NCBI GenBank assembly: GCA_964624235.1
Contig: CAZUXY010000019.1
Location: 1-64,000, forward strand
Length of the DNA stretch: 64,000 nt
Direction of reading: 5' to 3'
DNA from: CAZUXY01 sp964624235
Lineage (GTDB): Bacteria > Spirochaetota > UBA4802 > UBA5368
A program made the position numbers and the translations under genes. The notes under the pieces are model-generated. The model was not told the origin of the DNA and ran no database searches. It saw only the letters and a list, made by a program, of their open reading frames with translations. This document shows positions 54,052 through 63,656 of the stretch, piece after piece (within the stretch, counting starts at the first letter, position 1; each line of letters starts with the position of its first letter).

Positions 54052-55152
54052 TTATTTCGCCGTCGTGTTGACGATGTCGGCGATGAAATTTATCTCCTCA
54101 TCGGTGATCTCGGGGAAGATGGGGAGGGCGATAACCCTGCCCGCCAGCGCTTCCGCGACCGGCAGGTCCCCGCGTTTGTATCCCAGGTACGAAAACGCCG
54201 GCTGCAGATGCAGCGGGACGGGATACTGGTTGCGCACGTCGACCTCCTTTTTTTTCAGGGCCGCCATCACCTCGTCCCGGTTGTCGACCTGTATCACATA
54301 GAGGTGATAGACGTGTTCGCACCCGTCGGCGACCTTCGGGGTCACCACCCGCGCGTTGCCGCGGAACAGTACATTATATTTTTCCGCGTTTTCCTGACGT
54401 TTTCTTGTCCATTCCTCGATATACTTCAGCTTCACCGAGAGTATGGCCGCCTGTATGCCGTCGATCCTGAGGTTGTACCCCACGACATCGTGCTCGTAGT
54501 TGTTCAGCCGGCCGTGATCGAAGATCTTCGTGGCCAGGGTATAGAGCTTTTCATCCGCCGTCGCTACGGCGCCCGCGTCCCCGTAGGCGCCCAGGTTCTT
54601 CCCGGGGTTGAAACTGAAGGCGTTGATGTCGCCGAAAGTACCGACAAACCTGCCCTTGTATTTCGCGAAACAGGCGTGCGCGCAGTCCTCAAGCACCTTC
54701 AGGTTATGTTTCTTCGCGATTTTCATCAACGCGTCCATGTCGGCGGGATTGCCGTACAGGTGGACAGGGACGATCGCCTTCGTTTTTTCCGTTACCGCCT
54801 TTTCTACCTTTGCGGGATCGATGTTGTACGTCACGGGGTCGATATCCACCAGCACCGGTTTCGCTTTCAGGTGATGAATGGGTTCGGCGGTGGCGATAAA
54901 CGTATGGGTGGTGGTGATCACCTCGTCCCCGGGCTGGAACCCCAGAGCGTTGGCCGCTATGACCAGCGCCGTGCTCCCGCTGGAACACCCGATCACGTGT
55001 GTGAGACCGTGCAGCTTCGCGTACTCTCCCTCGAAGATCTTCGCGTATTTGCCCTGCACAAAGGCTTTCGACCTGATCACCTCGTCGATGCTCTGCTGTA
55101 TGCCGGTTTTGATCTGTTCGTACTGTCGGTTTAAATCTACAAATGGAATCAT
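54052..55152 (-). CDS. DegT/DnrJ/EryC1 sugar aminotransferase, WbpE-like
   Basis: The 366-residue PLP enzyme transfers an amino group to a nucleotide 3- or 4-ketosugar. The internal lysine for PLP is Lys185 in SFNPGKNLGAYGDAGA; PVHLYGNPADMD and EDCAHA are also family features. With a WbpB-like dehydrogenase and a WbpD-like acetyltransferase directly upstream, a C3 amination of a UDP-uronic sugar is the best reading. A VDVRNQYPVPLHLQPAF end is typical of the WbpE/PglE group. Confidence 0.92.
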   Translation of the reverse strand: MIPFVDLNRQYEQIKTGIQQSIDEVIRSKAFVQGKYAKIFEGEYAKLHGLTHVIGCSSGSTALVIAANALGFQPGDEVITTTHTFIATAEPIHHLKAKPVLVDIDPVTYNIDPAKVEKAVTEKTKAIVPVHLYGNPADMDALMKIAKKHNLKVLEDCAHACFAKYKGRFVGTFGDINAFSFNPGKNLGAYGDAGAVATADEKLYTLATKIFDHGRLNNYEHDVVGYNLRIDGIQAAILSVKLKYIEEWTRKRQENAEKYNVLFRGNARVVTPKVADGCEHVYHLYVIQVDNRDEVMAALKKKEVDVRNQYPVPLHLQPAFSYLGYKRGDLPVAEALAGRVIALPIFPEITDEEINFIADIVNTTAK

Positions 55153-55163
55153 TTCACGCCTCG

Positions 55164-55775
55164 TTAGTAGTGTATCTCACGTATGAATTTCGCCGGATAA
55201 CCGGCGTATATGGCGCCCCCGTCGACGTCGGCAACGACCACGCTGCCCGCACCGACCAGGGCCCCCTCCCCCACCGTCACTCCGGGTATCAGGGTGACGT
55301 TTGCGCCTATTTTCGCCTTCTTCTTTACCGTGACGGGTTTGAGCTTCTTCCTGCCCTTAGGTGACTGCGGATAGGGATCGTTGGTCACCACCACGTTGGG
55401 TCCGATCCAGCATCCTTCCTCAAGGACCGTGTATTCCGGGATAAAAACCATTGAGTGTACCCGCACCCCCGTGCCGATTAGCACATGGTGTTCAATCACG
55501 CTGTGGGTGCCGATGCTGACATTGTCGCCGATTGTATTGAGCTCCCGTATGTTCGCCTTGTGCCCGGTCATGAAGTTGTTCCCGATCGCGTTGCCGGCAT
55601 AAATGACCGTATGGGAACGTATCACCGCGTTGTCGCCGATCACCGTCGGCTCGTCCGTGTAGCCGGCAAAAGGACAACCGATGATGCAGTAGTCCTCGAC
55701 AACACAATTCTTCCCGAAACGTACATTCGGATGGATGACGGCGGTCTTCGCGATCACTGCAGTCCCAGCCGGCAT
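55164..55775 (-). CDS. Hexapeptide-repeat N-acetyltransferase, WbpD-like
   Basis: The 203-residue protein is made of left-handed beta-helix hexapeptide repeats (for example IGDNVSIGTHSVIEHH and AKIGANVTLIPGVTVGEGA), as in the WbpD/PglD group that acetylates the C3 or C4 amine of UDP-sugars. It overlaps the Gfo/Idh gene by 22 bases upstream and the DegT gene follows 11 bases later. The conserved active-site histidine lies in GTHSVIEHHV. Confidence 0.88.
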   Translation of the reverse strand: MPAGTAVIAKTAVIHPNVRFGKNCVVEDYCIIGCPFAGYTDEPTVIGDNAVIRSHTVIYAGNAIGNNFMTGHKANIRELNTIGDNVSIGTHSVIEHHVLIGTGVRVHSMVFIPEYTVLEEGCWIGPNVVVTNDPYPQSPKGRKKLKPVTVKKKAKIGANVTLIPGVTVGEGALVGAGSVVVADVDGGAIYAGYPAKFIREIHY

Positions 55776-56818
55776 TTCTGCGGCTTGAAGCGCAGAAACA
55801 CCTCTTTGCCCGTTTCGATTGATTCGTAAATCGCCGAGATCAGTTCCAGACTCTTTCTGCCTTCCAGACCGTCCACCAGGGCCTTTTTATTGTTGAGGAT
55901 GCTGTCGACCACGTTTTCGTAGTATTCCTGGTGCCCGAAACCGTAGACGTTGGGGGGGTTGACCGAATATTTTTTCAATACGTCGGCGTCGTCATCCCGT
56001 GGTTCAAGGAAGTTCCATATCTTCATCTCGTTGACCGCGAACCCTCCGATCTCCACCGTGCCGCGCTCACCCAGTATGGAAAGAGAACCTTCAAGGTCCT
56101 TCGGCCGCGCCGCGGTGGTCGCCTCGATGATACCCAGGGCGCCGTTACGGAATTTCAGTACGGCGATTCCCGTGTCCTCGGTCTCGACCTTTACCAGCGC
56201 CGTCGCGCTCTTGGCGAATACCGAGTCGACATCGCCCATCATCCACTCCAGCAGGTCGACGTGATGGCTGGCCTGGTTGGCGAAAACGCCCCCGTCCAGC
56301 GCCCAGGTGCCGCGCCACGCGTCCTGGTCGTAATAATCCTGCCTGCGGCACCATCGTACCCTCACTGTTCCCAGCACCAGTTTGCCGAACCTTCCCTGCT
56401 CAAGGGAGTCTCTCAGTTTCTGTACGGGCACGTTGTACCGGTTCTGCTTTATGACGAAAAGTTTGATCTGGTTCCCGTCGCAGGCCTTGATCATGGCATC
56501 GGCGTCGTCGAGCGTGAGGGCCATCGGTTTTTCAACGACGATATGTTTCCGGTACTTGACCAGGTTGAGCACATGCCGCGCGTGCATGCCGCTGGGGGTA
56601 AGGACCGACACCGCGTCGATCTTTTTTTCCTTTTCCATCATCTGGTCCATGTCGGTGTACCACGGAACGTCGAACAGTCCGCCGAACTCCTGGGCTCTTT
56701 CCTTAACCACGTCACAGACCGCCGCCAGGCGGGCGTTCTTGACCGATCCGCTGTGCAAGAGTTCCGCGTGGCGTTTCCTCGCGATCCTGCCGCATCCTAC
56801 GAGTGCGAAATTAAGCAT
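55754..56818 (-). CDS. Gfo/Idh/MocA-type sugar dehydrogenase, WbpB-like
   Basis: The 354-residue enzyme has the NAD-binding start FALVGCGRIARKRHAE, the EKPMALTLDDADAM motif with catalytic Lys (about 96), and the Gfo/Idh beta-sheet domain (VFANQASHHVDLLEWMMGDVDSV). The WbpB role, oxidising the C3 hydroxyl of a UDP-N-acetylglucosaminuronate, is inferred from its two neighbours. It is the first gene of the glycan run; the 184-base gap upstream separates it from the GT39-like genes. Confidence 0.9.
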   Translation of the reverse strand: MLNFALVGCGRIARKRHAELLHSGSVKNARLAAVCDVVKERAQEFGGLFDVPWYTDMDQMMEKEKKIDAVSVLTPSGMHARHVLNLVKYRKHIVVEKPMALTLDDADAMIKACDGNQIKLFVIKQNRYNVPVQKLRDSLEQGRFGKLVLGTVRVRWCRRQDYYDQDAWRGTWALDGGVFANQASHHVDLLEWMMGDVDSVFAKSATALVKVETEDTGIAVLKFRNGALGIIEATTAARPKDLEGSLSILGERGTVEIGGFAVNEMKIWNFLEPRDDDADVLKKYSVNPPNVYGFGHQEYYENVVDSILNNKKALVDGLEGRKSLELISAIYESIETGKEVFLRFKPQKCRLGLQ

Positions 56819-57002
56819 TGAATACCTCTTTGTTTAGAAAAATAACTTAGATGACCACCAGCCCGTTTTTTTTTCAATTACATTTTCATTTAACCGGCTG
56901 AAGGAATCCACACAACACATTTTTCATGTTTACTATTCATTCTGCCCTGAGAGGGAACCATAATCCCGGTTACAATAGACACTTTGTTTCGGAACGGATT
57001 TG

Positions 57003-58712
57003 CTATGGAATAAAGCGGTACATATAGCTCTTAATGCCACCCCTGGTTTCAAACGCGGCAACCGGTTTGAAGTGCCCGGTGTCTTTACCCTTTTCCCGTA
57101 CCAGAAGGAGCAACGGGGCTTTCTTGTCAATCGCATTCTTGTCGTTCACCCGCAGCCGACGGATATAAAAATCATCTATAAAAATATAGTCCGCTCCCAA
57201 TCCCCTGAGTTCCCTGACCAGTGAATCGAGGTCTTTGCTCCTTAACGATGCCGTGGGTATAAAACTGTCTCTATCGAGGCGGGCGTAATAGGCCGTAACC
57301 GGTACCTCGGTAATGAGCAGTTTTTCTCCCTGTGTGTAATGCTCCCTGAACCAGATTCCGGCTTTCTTGAACTCCACACGTCGCAGGCTGTAATGGTCCA
57401 TGGCCTTTAATCCATACACCACTGAAAAATTAATGATCACGCCGCAACAGAGCACCAGTAAAATTCGCGCGGAAAGATTTTTCAATTCGATACCGTTCCG
57501 CACGAGCCACAGGGCCGCCAGGGTAAACAGAACCGCGAATATCCAGTGGCCCGCGCTCCCACGCAGCCAGAGCAGATACCATCCTGTAATATACGCAACA
57601 ACGGCGACGGCTGAAAGAGAGTAAACCGCACGCCTTGTCCATACTAACGATAAAGAACCTGTTTTACGAAGCAGCCACGGGTAAAGCCCCTCTGAAAGTC
57701 CGTAGAAAAGAAAAAGAAACCATGCCCAAAGCAGGGGCATTACATAGCGTTCCTTCGTATTCTGATATACCATATGTACAATCACAAAGCCCGCCACAAA
57801 CACCATGACCGGCGCGGCTTCATGCCGGTGCCGGCGAACCAGGAGCACCACCCCCCAGGTTATGGCGGTAATGATGAAAATACCCGTTAGCAGCGCAAAA
57901 ACGTAAGCGGGCAGCTGCACCGCCAGGCTTTTCGAAAAATACGCGTCCGTGCCCATCCAGGCCATGTACCCCGATATCGTGAGGATGGTATCGACCAGAT
58001 ATTCATAGGTACAGGGTCCCCGGCCGGCGATTTCCTTTACATATACGTTGCCATACCACATGCTCGCCACAAAGAGCGCCACCGCTCCGGTCGACGCCAG
58101 GCCTCCGAGGACCATCGATACAACCCGTTTTTTGTGGAAGAAGAAATCCCTGAACATGGCCGCCGGAACGGCGAACACCGAGTCCCACTTAGTTGAAGCG
58201 GCGAAGAAGGAGGTGAAATATGCCCATCTGGAGTTTTTTAATGTTAAATATATGGTGAGGACTATCAGCAGGCTCAACAGCATTTCCAGTTCGGAGTTCA
58301 CGGCGGTATACACGGTAAAAATATTAAGTCCCAGGAAAAGCACGGCGAACATGCCGGTCCATCGCGATAAAAACCGCCGGTAGATCAAAAAGGTGATGAT
58401 CACATAAGGGACATACAGGCATATATTTAAGAGCATCGCCGTCAGATATACTTTGTCGTGTGCGGAAAAGGGATTAATAAGGGTAAAGAAAGCGAGCACC
58501 ATGTGGTAAACCGGCATAAAACCATGGGGGTTGTGGAGGGGAGCATCCCCTTTGAGCCAGCCCAGGGCCAGCACGCGATGCTGACCGATAAAGTCTGCGG
58601 TGGGTGTCTCAAAATAGTTGAAGTAGAAAAGCGCGTAGCCGAAGACAAGAACAAGGACCATGAACGCACCATGTAAACTTTTTTTAATTTCGATCCCGCG
58701 TTCAGCTTTCAC
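57003..58712 (-). CDS. GT39/ArnT-like membrane glycosyltransferase
   Basis: The 569-residue protein has about ten or eleven membrane helices and a C-terminal soluble domain (about 450-569). It is of the lipid-sugar-dependent GT-C type, with the acidic loop after helix 1 (YFETPTADFIGQHRVLA) typical of GT39/ArnT. The enzyme would take a sugar from a polyprenyl carrier in the periplasm. Its start overlaps the stop of the preceding GT39 gene by four bases. It is only distantly similar to the two paralogues at 58709 and 60644. Confidence 0.8.
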   Translation of the reverse strand: MKAERGIEIKKSLHGAFMVLVLVFGYALFYFNYFETPTADFIGQHRVLALGWLKGDAPLHNPHGFMPVYHMVLAFFTLINPFSAHDKVYLTAMLLNICLYVPYVIITFLIYRRFLSRWTGMFAVLFLGLNIFTVYTAVNSELEMLLSLLIVLTIYLTLKNSRWAYFTSFFAASTKWDSVFAVPAAMFRDFFFHKKRVVSMVLGGLASTGAVALFVASMWYGNVYVKEIAGRGPCTYEYLVDTILTISGYMAWMGTDAYFSKSLAVQLPAYVFALLTGIFIITAITWGVVLLVRRHRHEAAPVMVFVAGFVIVHMVYQNTKERYVMPLLWAWFLFLFYGLSEGLYPWLLRKTGSLSLVWTRRAVYSLSAVAVVAYITGWYLLWLRGSAGHWIFAVLFTLAALWLVRNGIELKNLSARILLVLCCGVIINFSVVYGLKAMDHYSLRRVEFKKAGIWFREHYTQGEKLLITEVPVTAYYARLDRDSFIPTASLRSKDLDSLVRELRGLGADYIFIDDFYIRRLRVNDKNAIDKKAPLLLLVREKGKDTGHFKPVAAFETRGGIKSYMYRFIP

Positions 58713-60439
58713 TTTTTTGTCTTTTCCAGGAGTATAAAATCTACAGGTCCGTTGCGGTCTTCCAGCACCTTACGCCAGCCCGGCAGGGGTTTCACCAGCC
58801 GCAGTCCTTTCTCAGTGTCCATGGTGAGATATTCTCCGAATATTCCTCTGACGGCCCGGTAGACTTCCTGATGGATGAGGTAATAGCGAATATTTGGATT
58901 TGAATTTATTAATTTATTAAAAGAATCTATATTCCTGAATTTATCGTGATGCAGTCTTCTGGATTCAAGACCAGGTTCCAGCAGCAGCCAGGTGTAATGA
59001 TGCATTCCCTTGGTTAATATTTTATCGTTTTTAATTATATGCTTTTTTAAATACGCGTTTAGCTCTTGGTAGCCATCATCGTAGCGATGGGTATGGCAGG
59101 GATGCGGGATGGTACGCATCATCGGATACATAACAATGAACACTGTCAGTATGAGTAACAGCGCTGTTTTCAGTAAACCTCCATAATGAACCGATGGGCG
59201 GTTCCGGAACACACTCCATTCGCTTTCCAACCACTGTTTTAAAATGACGATCACCCCCCCGGCGGCGAAGGCGATAAAAATAACCGTTACCGGCAGCAAA
59301 TACCGTCGGTTGGGGGAAGTGATGCTGTACCATGAAAGCGGCAGGTAAAAACCCAGCACCAGCAGAAGAATCAGGACCTTCTTTCTTCTGTCGAAACCCG
59401 ACCGGATAAAACCCGGCACAGACAACGCTATCAGCACCAGCGACGTTACCGCGGCCGTTACCTTGCCGAATAATCCGGTGGTGTCGGGCAGCGACCATGG
59501 GACATAGTGCAGGGAAAAGGAATAGAGGGAATGGAGCAGTATCCTGAACTCCCGGGCGAGACCCCAGAAAAACCTGAACAGGTTGTCTTTCAGGCTTTTT
59601 CGGAATATATCGAAAAAAGTTGCGGTCTGGTCGCCGCTCCAGTCGGCGTCCCAGGCGAGCATCTCAACGTTCATGTTGTAAAACGGGAACTTAAAAGCGA
59701 CCGTGTTTCTTACCAGCAACGGTAAAGTGACTATCAGAAACAGAAACGCGAACAGCCATAGATATTTGTTTTTCAGCAGCTTCCAGAACCTGCCGCGCAC
59801 ATCATAGAGAAGAAACAACCCGAATCCGAAAGGTATGAAGAGACCGCTCGGTTTGGTCATGTAGGCCAGCCCGGTGAATACTCCCGCGACAGCCCAGTAT
59901 TTCGGATCGTCAAGCCCGCGAATAATGCAGTAAAAAGCCATTGAGGTGAAAATAATAAGGAGGGTCTCGCACGAGACCATGGTGGTCTGATGCATGAAAA
60001 TATCATTGGCCGTCAGAAGGCATATCGACAGCAGCGCTGTTTCCACGTTACAGAGCTTTTTAATGATAAAATAAAATACATATACAAAGAAAAGCCCCAG
60101 CAACAGGTTCAGTATTTTTATTGCGATGAAGTAATCCACACTCCGTTCATAGAAAAAAGAAATGATAAATGGAAAGAGAGGATGCTGGTTTGTTTCCAGG
60201 AAGGTGCCGGTAAACATGGATTTGATAAATCCGATTACATTGCCCATCTGGAGTATCTGTTGCACGGTATTGATGAAATACGAGGTATCGGTTTCGCCGA
60301 TTAAAGGGTGCTGCCCCAGGGAATAAATTCCGGTGAGCAGGTACACAACTCCTACCAGCACCAGGCAGGCAATCGTTAAAAAGTTACTGTATTTTTTCGC
60401 AATAGTGATCATTTTTATCGATGGTATCTTCATTTTCAT
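58709..60439 (-). CDS. GT39-like membrane glycosyltransferase, paralogue A
   Basis: A 576-residue GT-C protein with an N-terminal membrane helix, a first extracytoplasmic loop with GETDTSYF (Glu and Asp near residue 49, the acid motif) and about ten further helices, then a periplasmic tail. It shares SNQHPLFPF, FMHQTTMVSCE and SLPLLVRN with the gene at 60644-62353 and is its tandem paralogue. The ATG overlaps the stop of the next gene in transcription, so the two are coupled. About 200 bases upstream are AT-rich and gene-free (60440-60643). Confidence 0.85.
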   Translation of the reverse strand: MKMKIPSIKMITIAKKYSNFLTIACLVLVGVVYLLTGIYSLGQHPLIGETDTSYFINTVQQILQMGNVIGFIKSMFTGTFLETNQHPLFPFIISFFYERSVDYFIAIKILNLLLGLFFVYVFYFIIKKLCNVETALLSICLLTANDIFMHQTTMVSCETLLIIFTSMAFYCIIRGLDDPKYWAVAGVFTGLAYMTKPSGLFIPFGFGLFLLYDVRGRFWKLLKNKYLWLFAFLFLIVTLPLLVRNTVAFKFPFYNMNVEMLAWDADWSGDQTATFFDIFRKSLKDNLFRFFWGLAREFRILLHSLYSFSLHYVPWSLPDTTGLFGKVTAAVTSLVLIALSVPGFIRSGFDRRKKVLILLLVLGFYLPLSWYSITSPNRRYLLPVTVIFIAFAAGGVIVILKQWLESEWSVFRNRPSVHYGGLLKTALLLILTVFIVMYPMMRTIPHPCHTHRYDDGYQELNAYLKKHIIKNDKILTKGMHHYTWLLLEPGLESRRLHHDKFRNIDSFNKLINSNPNIRYYLIHQEVYRAVRGIFGEYLTMDTEKGLRLVKPLPGWRKVLEDRNGPVDFILLEKTKK

Positions 60440-60643
60440 AACAGGAAGTATTAAGGCAACCTCTATATATTAGATTGGTTCTATTATGTCTCCTCGAAAA
60501 TTCAGGAGTTAAGATGACCGTATTACTAATTTTGTTAATTATTAGAAGTTCCCTTAATATTCTTTTTCATTAACTATTTTCGAATTATTTTTTAATAGTA
60601 TATGTATAAGAAGTCGCAATGGAATACAACATACAGAAGGATT

Positions 60644-62353
60644 CTATTGTCGCTCGTATAACAGATATTGCACAGGCGGCAGTTCATCCTTTTTTATGAT
60701 GCGCCATCCCGGAATGTCGCTTTTTACTATAAATCCCCGTGTGTAATCAAAGGACAGATACTCCGAAAAGATATTTTTCGTCTGTCTGTAAGCTTCCGGT
60801 TGCATTAGAAAATATTTTACCTGCGCATGCGACCTGGTAAAGTCCACGAATGCTTTCAAGTTTTTAAAATATGTTATTCCACACATCTTGCCGTTCAGCT
60901 CGGGATAGAGCAGGACCCAGGGATAATGATGTTCCCCTCTGGTCATATACAATTCACCTGCTTTTAAATGACTTTTAAAAAAAGCCGCCAGTTCATGATA
61001 GTCATCCTCCAGTTTCCAGGTGCGTCGCGGATCGGGGATATGTCGAGCATACAGGTATATTCCATTGAAAAGCAATAGAAAGATAAAGATAATTATTTTT
61101 ATTGAGCTTGCCGGGCTCAGAGATGCCGATCCACCCTTGATTACAGCGGACTTTTCATACAAACGATACCATGACCGTACAAGAATTATTGAAAAAAATA
61201 TCAGAAAGAAAAACATCACCGGCATGATATACCGCCGGTTCGGTGATGTAATGCTGTACCATGACAGGGGAAGATAAAATCCTGTAATAAGAAAAACGAT
61301 AAGACTTTTTTTCCTTTTCCCTGTTTTTGATTTTATAAAGCCCAAGACTGACAGACCAAACATAAGCATGGAAAGAACCGCAGCGGTTACTTTTCTCACT
61401 ATGCCGGCATTGTCTTCAGAGAAAGGAGGCACGTAGTGGATCGAAAACGGATACAGTGAATGCAACAACACCCTGAACTCTTTCCCAAGTCCTTTAATAA
61501 AACGCAGGCTGTTCTCTCCAATATCCTTTTTCAGGATATCTTTGAACTGGGCGTGTTTTTCTGCCTTTCCCCAGTCTTCATCCATTGCAAGGATTCTGAC
61601 ATTATAATTGTAGAAAGGAAATTTATATACGAGAGTATTCCGAACCAGCAGAGGGAGTGAAACAACGATAAAACAAATGATAAACCCCCAGAGATACCTG
61701 TTCTTCAGCAGACGTGTAATGCGAAGCCTGCAGTCATACAGCAAAAAGAGGGAAAATCCGAAGAGAATAAACAAACCGCTTGCTTTAGTCATGTAGGTGA
61801 GGCCCGCGAATATTCCAGCTGGAATCCAGCAACGGTTATCATCGAGACCTTTAATCAGGAAATAAAAAGTTATTGTGGAGAACACTATCAACAAAGGCTC
61901 GCAGGAAACCATGGTGGTCTGATGCATGAATACATCATTGGCTATCACCAGTCCCATCACGACCAGTGCGTAAATCTCATTACACTCCCGCCGGATCATT
62001 ACATATATCATTAAGACAAAAACCAGCCCCAGAATAAAATTGAGTATTTTCACCCACACAAAATAATTCATACTGCGCTCAAAGAAGAAGGTGATAAAAA
62101 ATGGGAAAAGGGGATGCTGGTTACTCAGAGTGAAGTCCCCGGTGAATAATGATTTCAATGTCTCAAGTATTCCGCCATGTCGTACGATTTCAGCGACATA
62201 TGCAAAAAAAGCGCTGGTATCAGTCTCACCGGGATAAAGATGCACACCGAGATTATACAGACCCACGAAAACATAGGTTAATCCCATCAGTCCTGGAGCA
62301 ATCCAGGAAAGCACACGGTCGAGAATGGCCGATGTTGACGTTTCTTTCTTCAT
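60644..62353 (-). CDS. GT39-like membrane glycosyltransferase, paralogue B
   Basis: The 569-residue protein has the same layout as its neighbour: GETDTSAFF in loop 1 (about residue 42), NQHPLFPFFITFFFERS, FMHQTTMVSCEPLL and SITSPNRRYIMPV. The order and length of blocks are the same, indicating a duplication. The base composition is more AT-rich than in the surrounding genes. Its start overlaps the GT2 stop by four bases (ATGA), so they are coupled: GT2 would make the polyprenyl-phosphate sugar and the GT39 use it. Confidence 0.85.
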   Translation of the reverse strand: MKKETSTSAILDRVLSWIAPGLMGLTYVFVGLYNLGVHLYPGETDTSAFFAYVAEIVRHGGILETLKSLFTGDFTLSNQHPLFPFFITFFFERSMNYFVWVKILNFILGLVFVLMIYVMIRRECNEIYALVVMGLVIANDVFMHQTTMVSCEPLLIVFSTITFYFLIKGLDDNRCWIPAGIFAGLTYMTKASGLFILFGFSLFLLYDCRLRITRLLKNRYLWGFIICFIVVSLPLLVRNTLVYKFPFYNYNVRILAMDEDWGKAEKHAQFKDILKKDIGENSLRFIKGLGKEFRVLLHSLYPFSIHYVPPFSEDNAGIVRKVTAAVLSMLMFGLSVLGFIKSKTGKRKKSLIVFLITGFYLPLSWYSITSPNRRYIMPVMFFFLIFFSIILVRSWYRLYEKSAVIKGGSASLSPASSIKIIIFIFLLLFNGIYLYARHIPDPRRTWKLEDDYHELAAFFKSHLKAGELYMTRGEHHYPWVLLYPELNGKMCGITYFKNLKAFVDFTRSHAQVKYFLMQPEAYRQTKNIFSEYLSFDYTRGFIVKSDIPGWRIIKKDELPPVQYLLYERQ

Positions 62354-63297
62354 CGCTGTTCAGTCGAGCTTTTTCTCAGCCGGTACTGTATATCCTCCAT
62401 GATCTTTCTGTTCGTCGCCAGCAGATCGGCAAGGAAAGCGACCAGCACGGTCTGAAAGCCGATACCCAGAAGGATGGAAGCGAGTATGAGTGACTGGGTT
62501 TTGCCGGTGGGATTAATATCGGTAAAATAATAATAAAGGAACCGTATCCCTATCAAAGAACCGAGGGTTATAAAGATTGCGCCGATACTCATGAAAAAAA
62601 CAAAGGGTTTATAGATCACGAATATCCGGATAACGGTCAGCACGGACCTGGTGATATAAGAAAAGACGCTTTTTACCAGACGGGATGGTCTCAGGTCCGT
62701 GTTGACCCGCACCGGCACCGTCAGTACCGCCATGTTTTTCAGACCGGCCTGTATGATGGTTTCCAGGGTATAGGTATAATCGTTGAAAACGTTGAGCCGC
62801 ATTGCCGCTTCCCGGCTCAGGGCCCTGAACCCGCTTGGAGCGTCGGGGACCGAGGTACGGCTGACGATCCTCACCACCCAGCTTCCCAGCTTCTGTAACA
62901 GCTTTTTCAGGATTGAGAAGTGACTCATGTCCGCAATGGGTCGTTCGCCTATAACGATGTCCGCCCTGCCCTCCATCACGGGTCGCACCAGCTTTGGAAT
63001 GTCACGGGCGTCATACTGGTTGTCCGCGTCGGTGTTGACAATAATGTCCGCACCCAGCCTGACGCAGGCGTCAAGTCCCGCCATGAATCCCCGAGCCAGG
63101 CCCTGGTTCTTCGTGAAACTCACGATATGGTCGACCCCGTTCTTACGGGCTGTTTCAACCGTCCCGTCGGTGCTGCCGTCGTTTATGACCAGCCATTCGA
63201 CTTTTTGGATCCCTTTGATCTTGCGGGGGAGTTCCTTGAGCACCGTCGCCAGGGTCGCTTCCTCGTTGAAGCAGGGTATCTGTATTATCAATTTCAT
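62350..63297 (-). CDS. GT2 glycosyltransferase, GtrB/DPM1-like
   Basis: From ATG 63297 (GAAGTGA upstream; a GTG at 63306 is the alternative) the protein has 315 residues: GT2 motif IIQIPCFNEEATL, VINDGSTDGT, NTDADNQYD and two C-terminal membrane helices with a positively charged end. This is the type that loads sugars onto polyprenyl phosphate. It is the first gene of the GT39 unit. The 300-base region upstream (63298-63627) holds no gene I can support. Confidence 0.9.
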   Translation of the reverse strand: MKLIIQIPCFNEEATLATVLKELPRKIKGIQKVEWLVINDGSTDGTVETARKNGVDHIVSFTKNQGLARGFMAGLDACVRLGADIIVNTDADNQYDARDIPKLVRPVMEGRADIVIGERPIADMSHFSILKKLLQKLGSWVVRIVSRTSVPDAPSGFRALSREAAMRLNVFNDYTYTLETIIQAGLKNMAVLTVPVRVNTDLRPSRLVKSVFSYITRSVLTVIRIFVIYKPFVFFMSIGAIFITLGSLIGIRFLYYYFTDINPTGKTQSLILASILLGIGFQTVLVAFLADLLATNRKIMEDIQYRLRKSSTEQR

Positions 63298-63627
63298 TAT
63301 TTTCACTTCAAAGTGTTCCGTACTCTCACTGTATTATCAGGTATTATGTAATGTTCGAAAATTATATTTATCGCCAGACACTATTCACGCAAGAATAAAT
63401 TTGGTAAATCTTCAGCGGATAATAATGATTTTCAACAATGGTTTTTCCGTGGTGTGATAGGATGAAAATCGATAATAAGAATTTCCGCGGTATTTACTGT
63501 ATTAACAAAAAGTTTTCCTCAAAAAATCGTACCCGCCTGATATGGGACGGGAATGATAATTATAAAACAAACTCCCACCGATGTCTGATCCATGTCACAT
63601 ACGGGGAGGAGGGATGCAATAACAATA

Positions 63628-63653
63628 CACGCAGTGTCGCGGGACACTGCGTG
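63628..63653 (-). terminator. Terminator of the right-edge gene
   Basis: CACGCAGTGTC (63628-63638) and GACACTGCGTG (63643-63653) form an 11-base perfect stem with a four-base loop. Four bases beyond the stop codon at 63657, followed on the - strand by TATTGTTATTG. Confidence 0.7.
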
Positions 63654-63656
63654 CCA

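Noticed and set aside
53174..54301. A 375-residue + strand frame
   Set aside because: It lies across two convincing - strand genes (GT2 and DegT) and has no protein-like domain.
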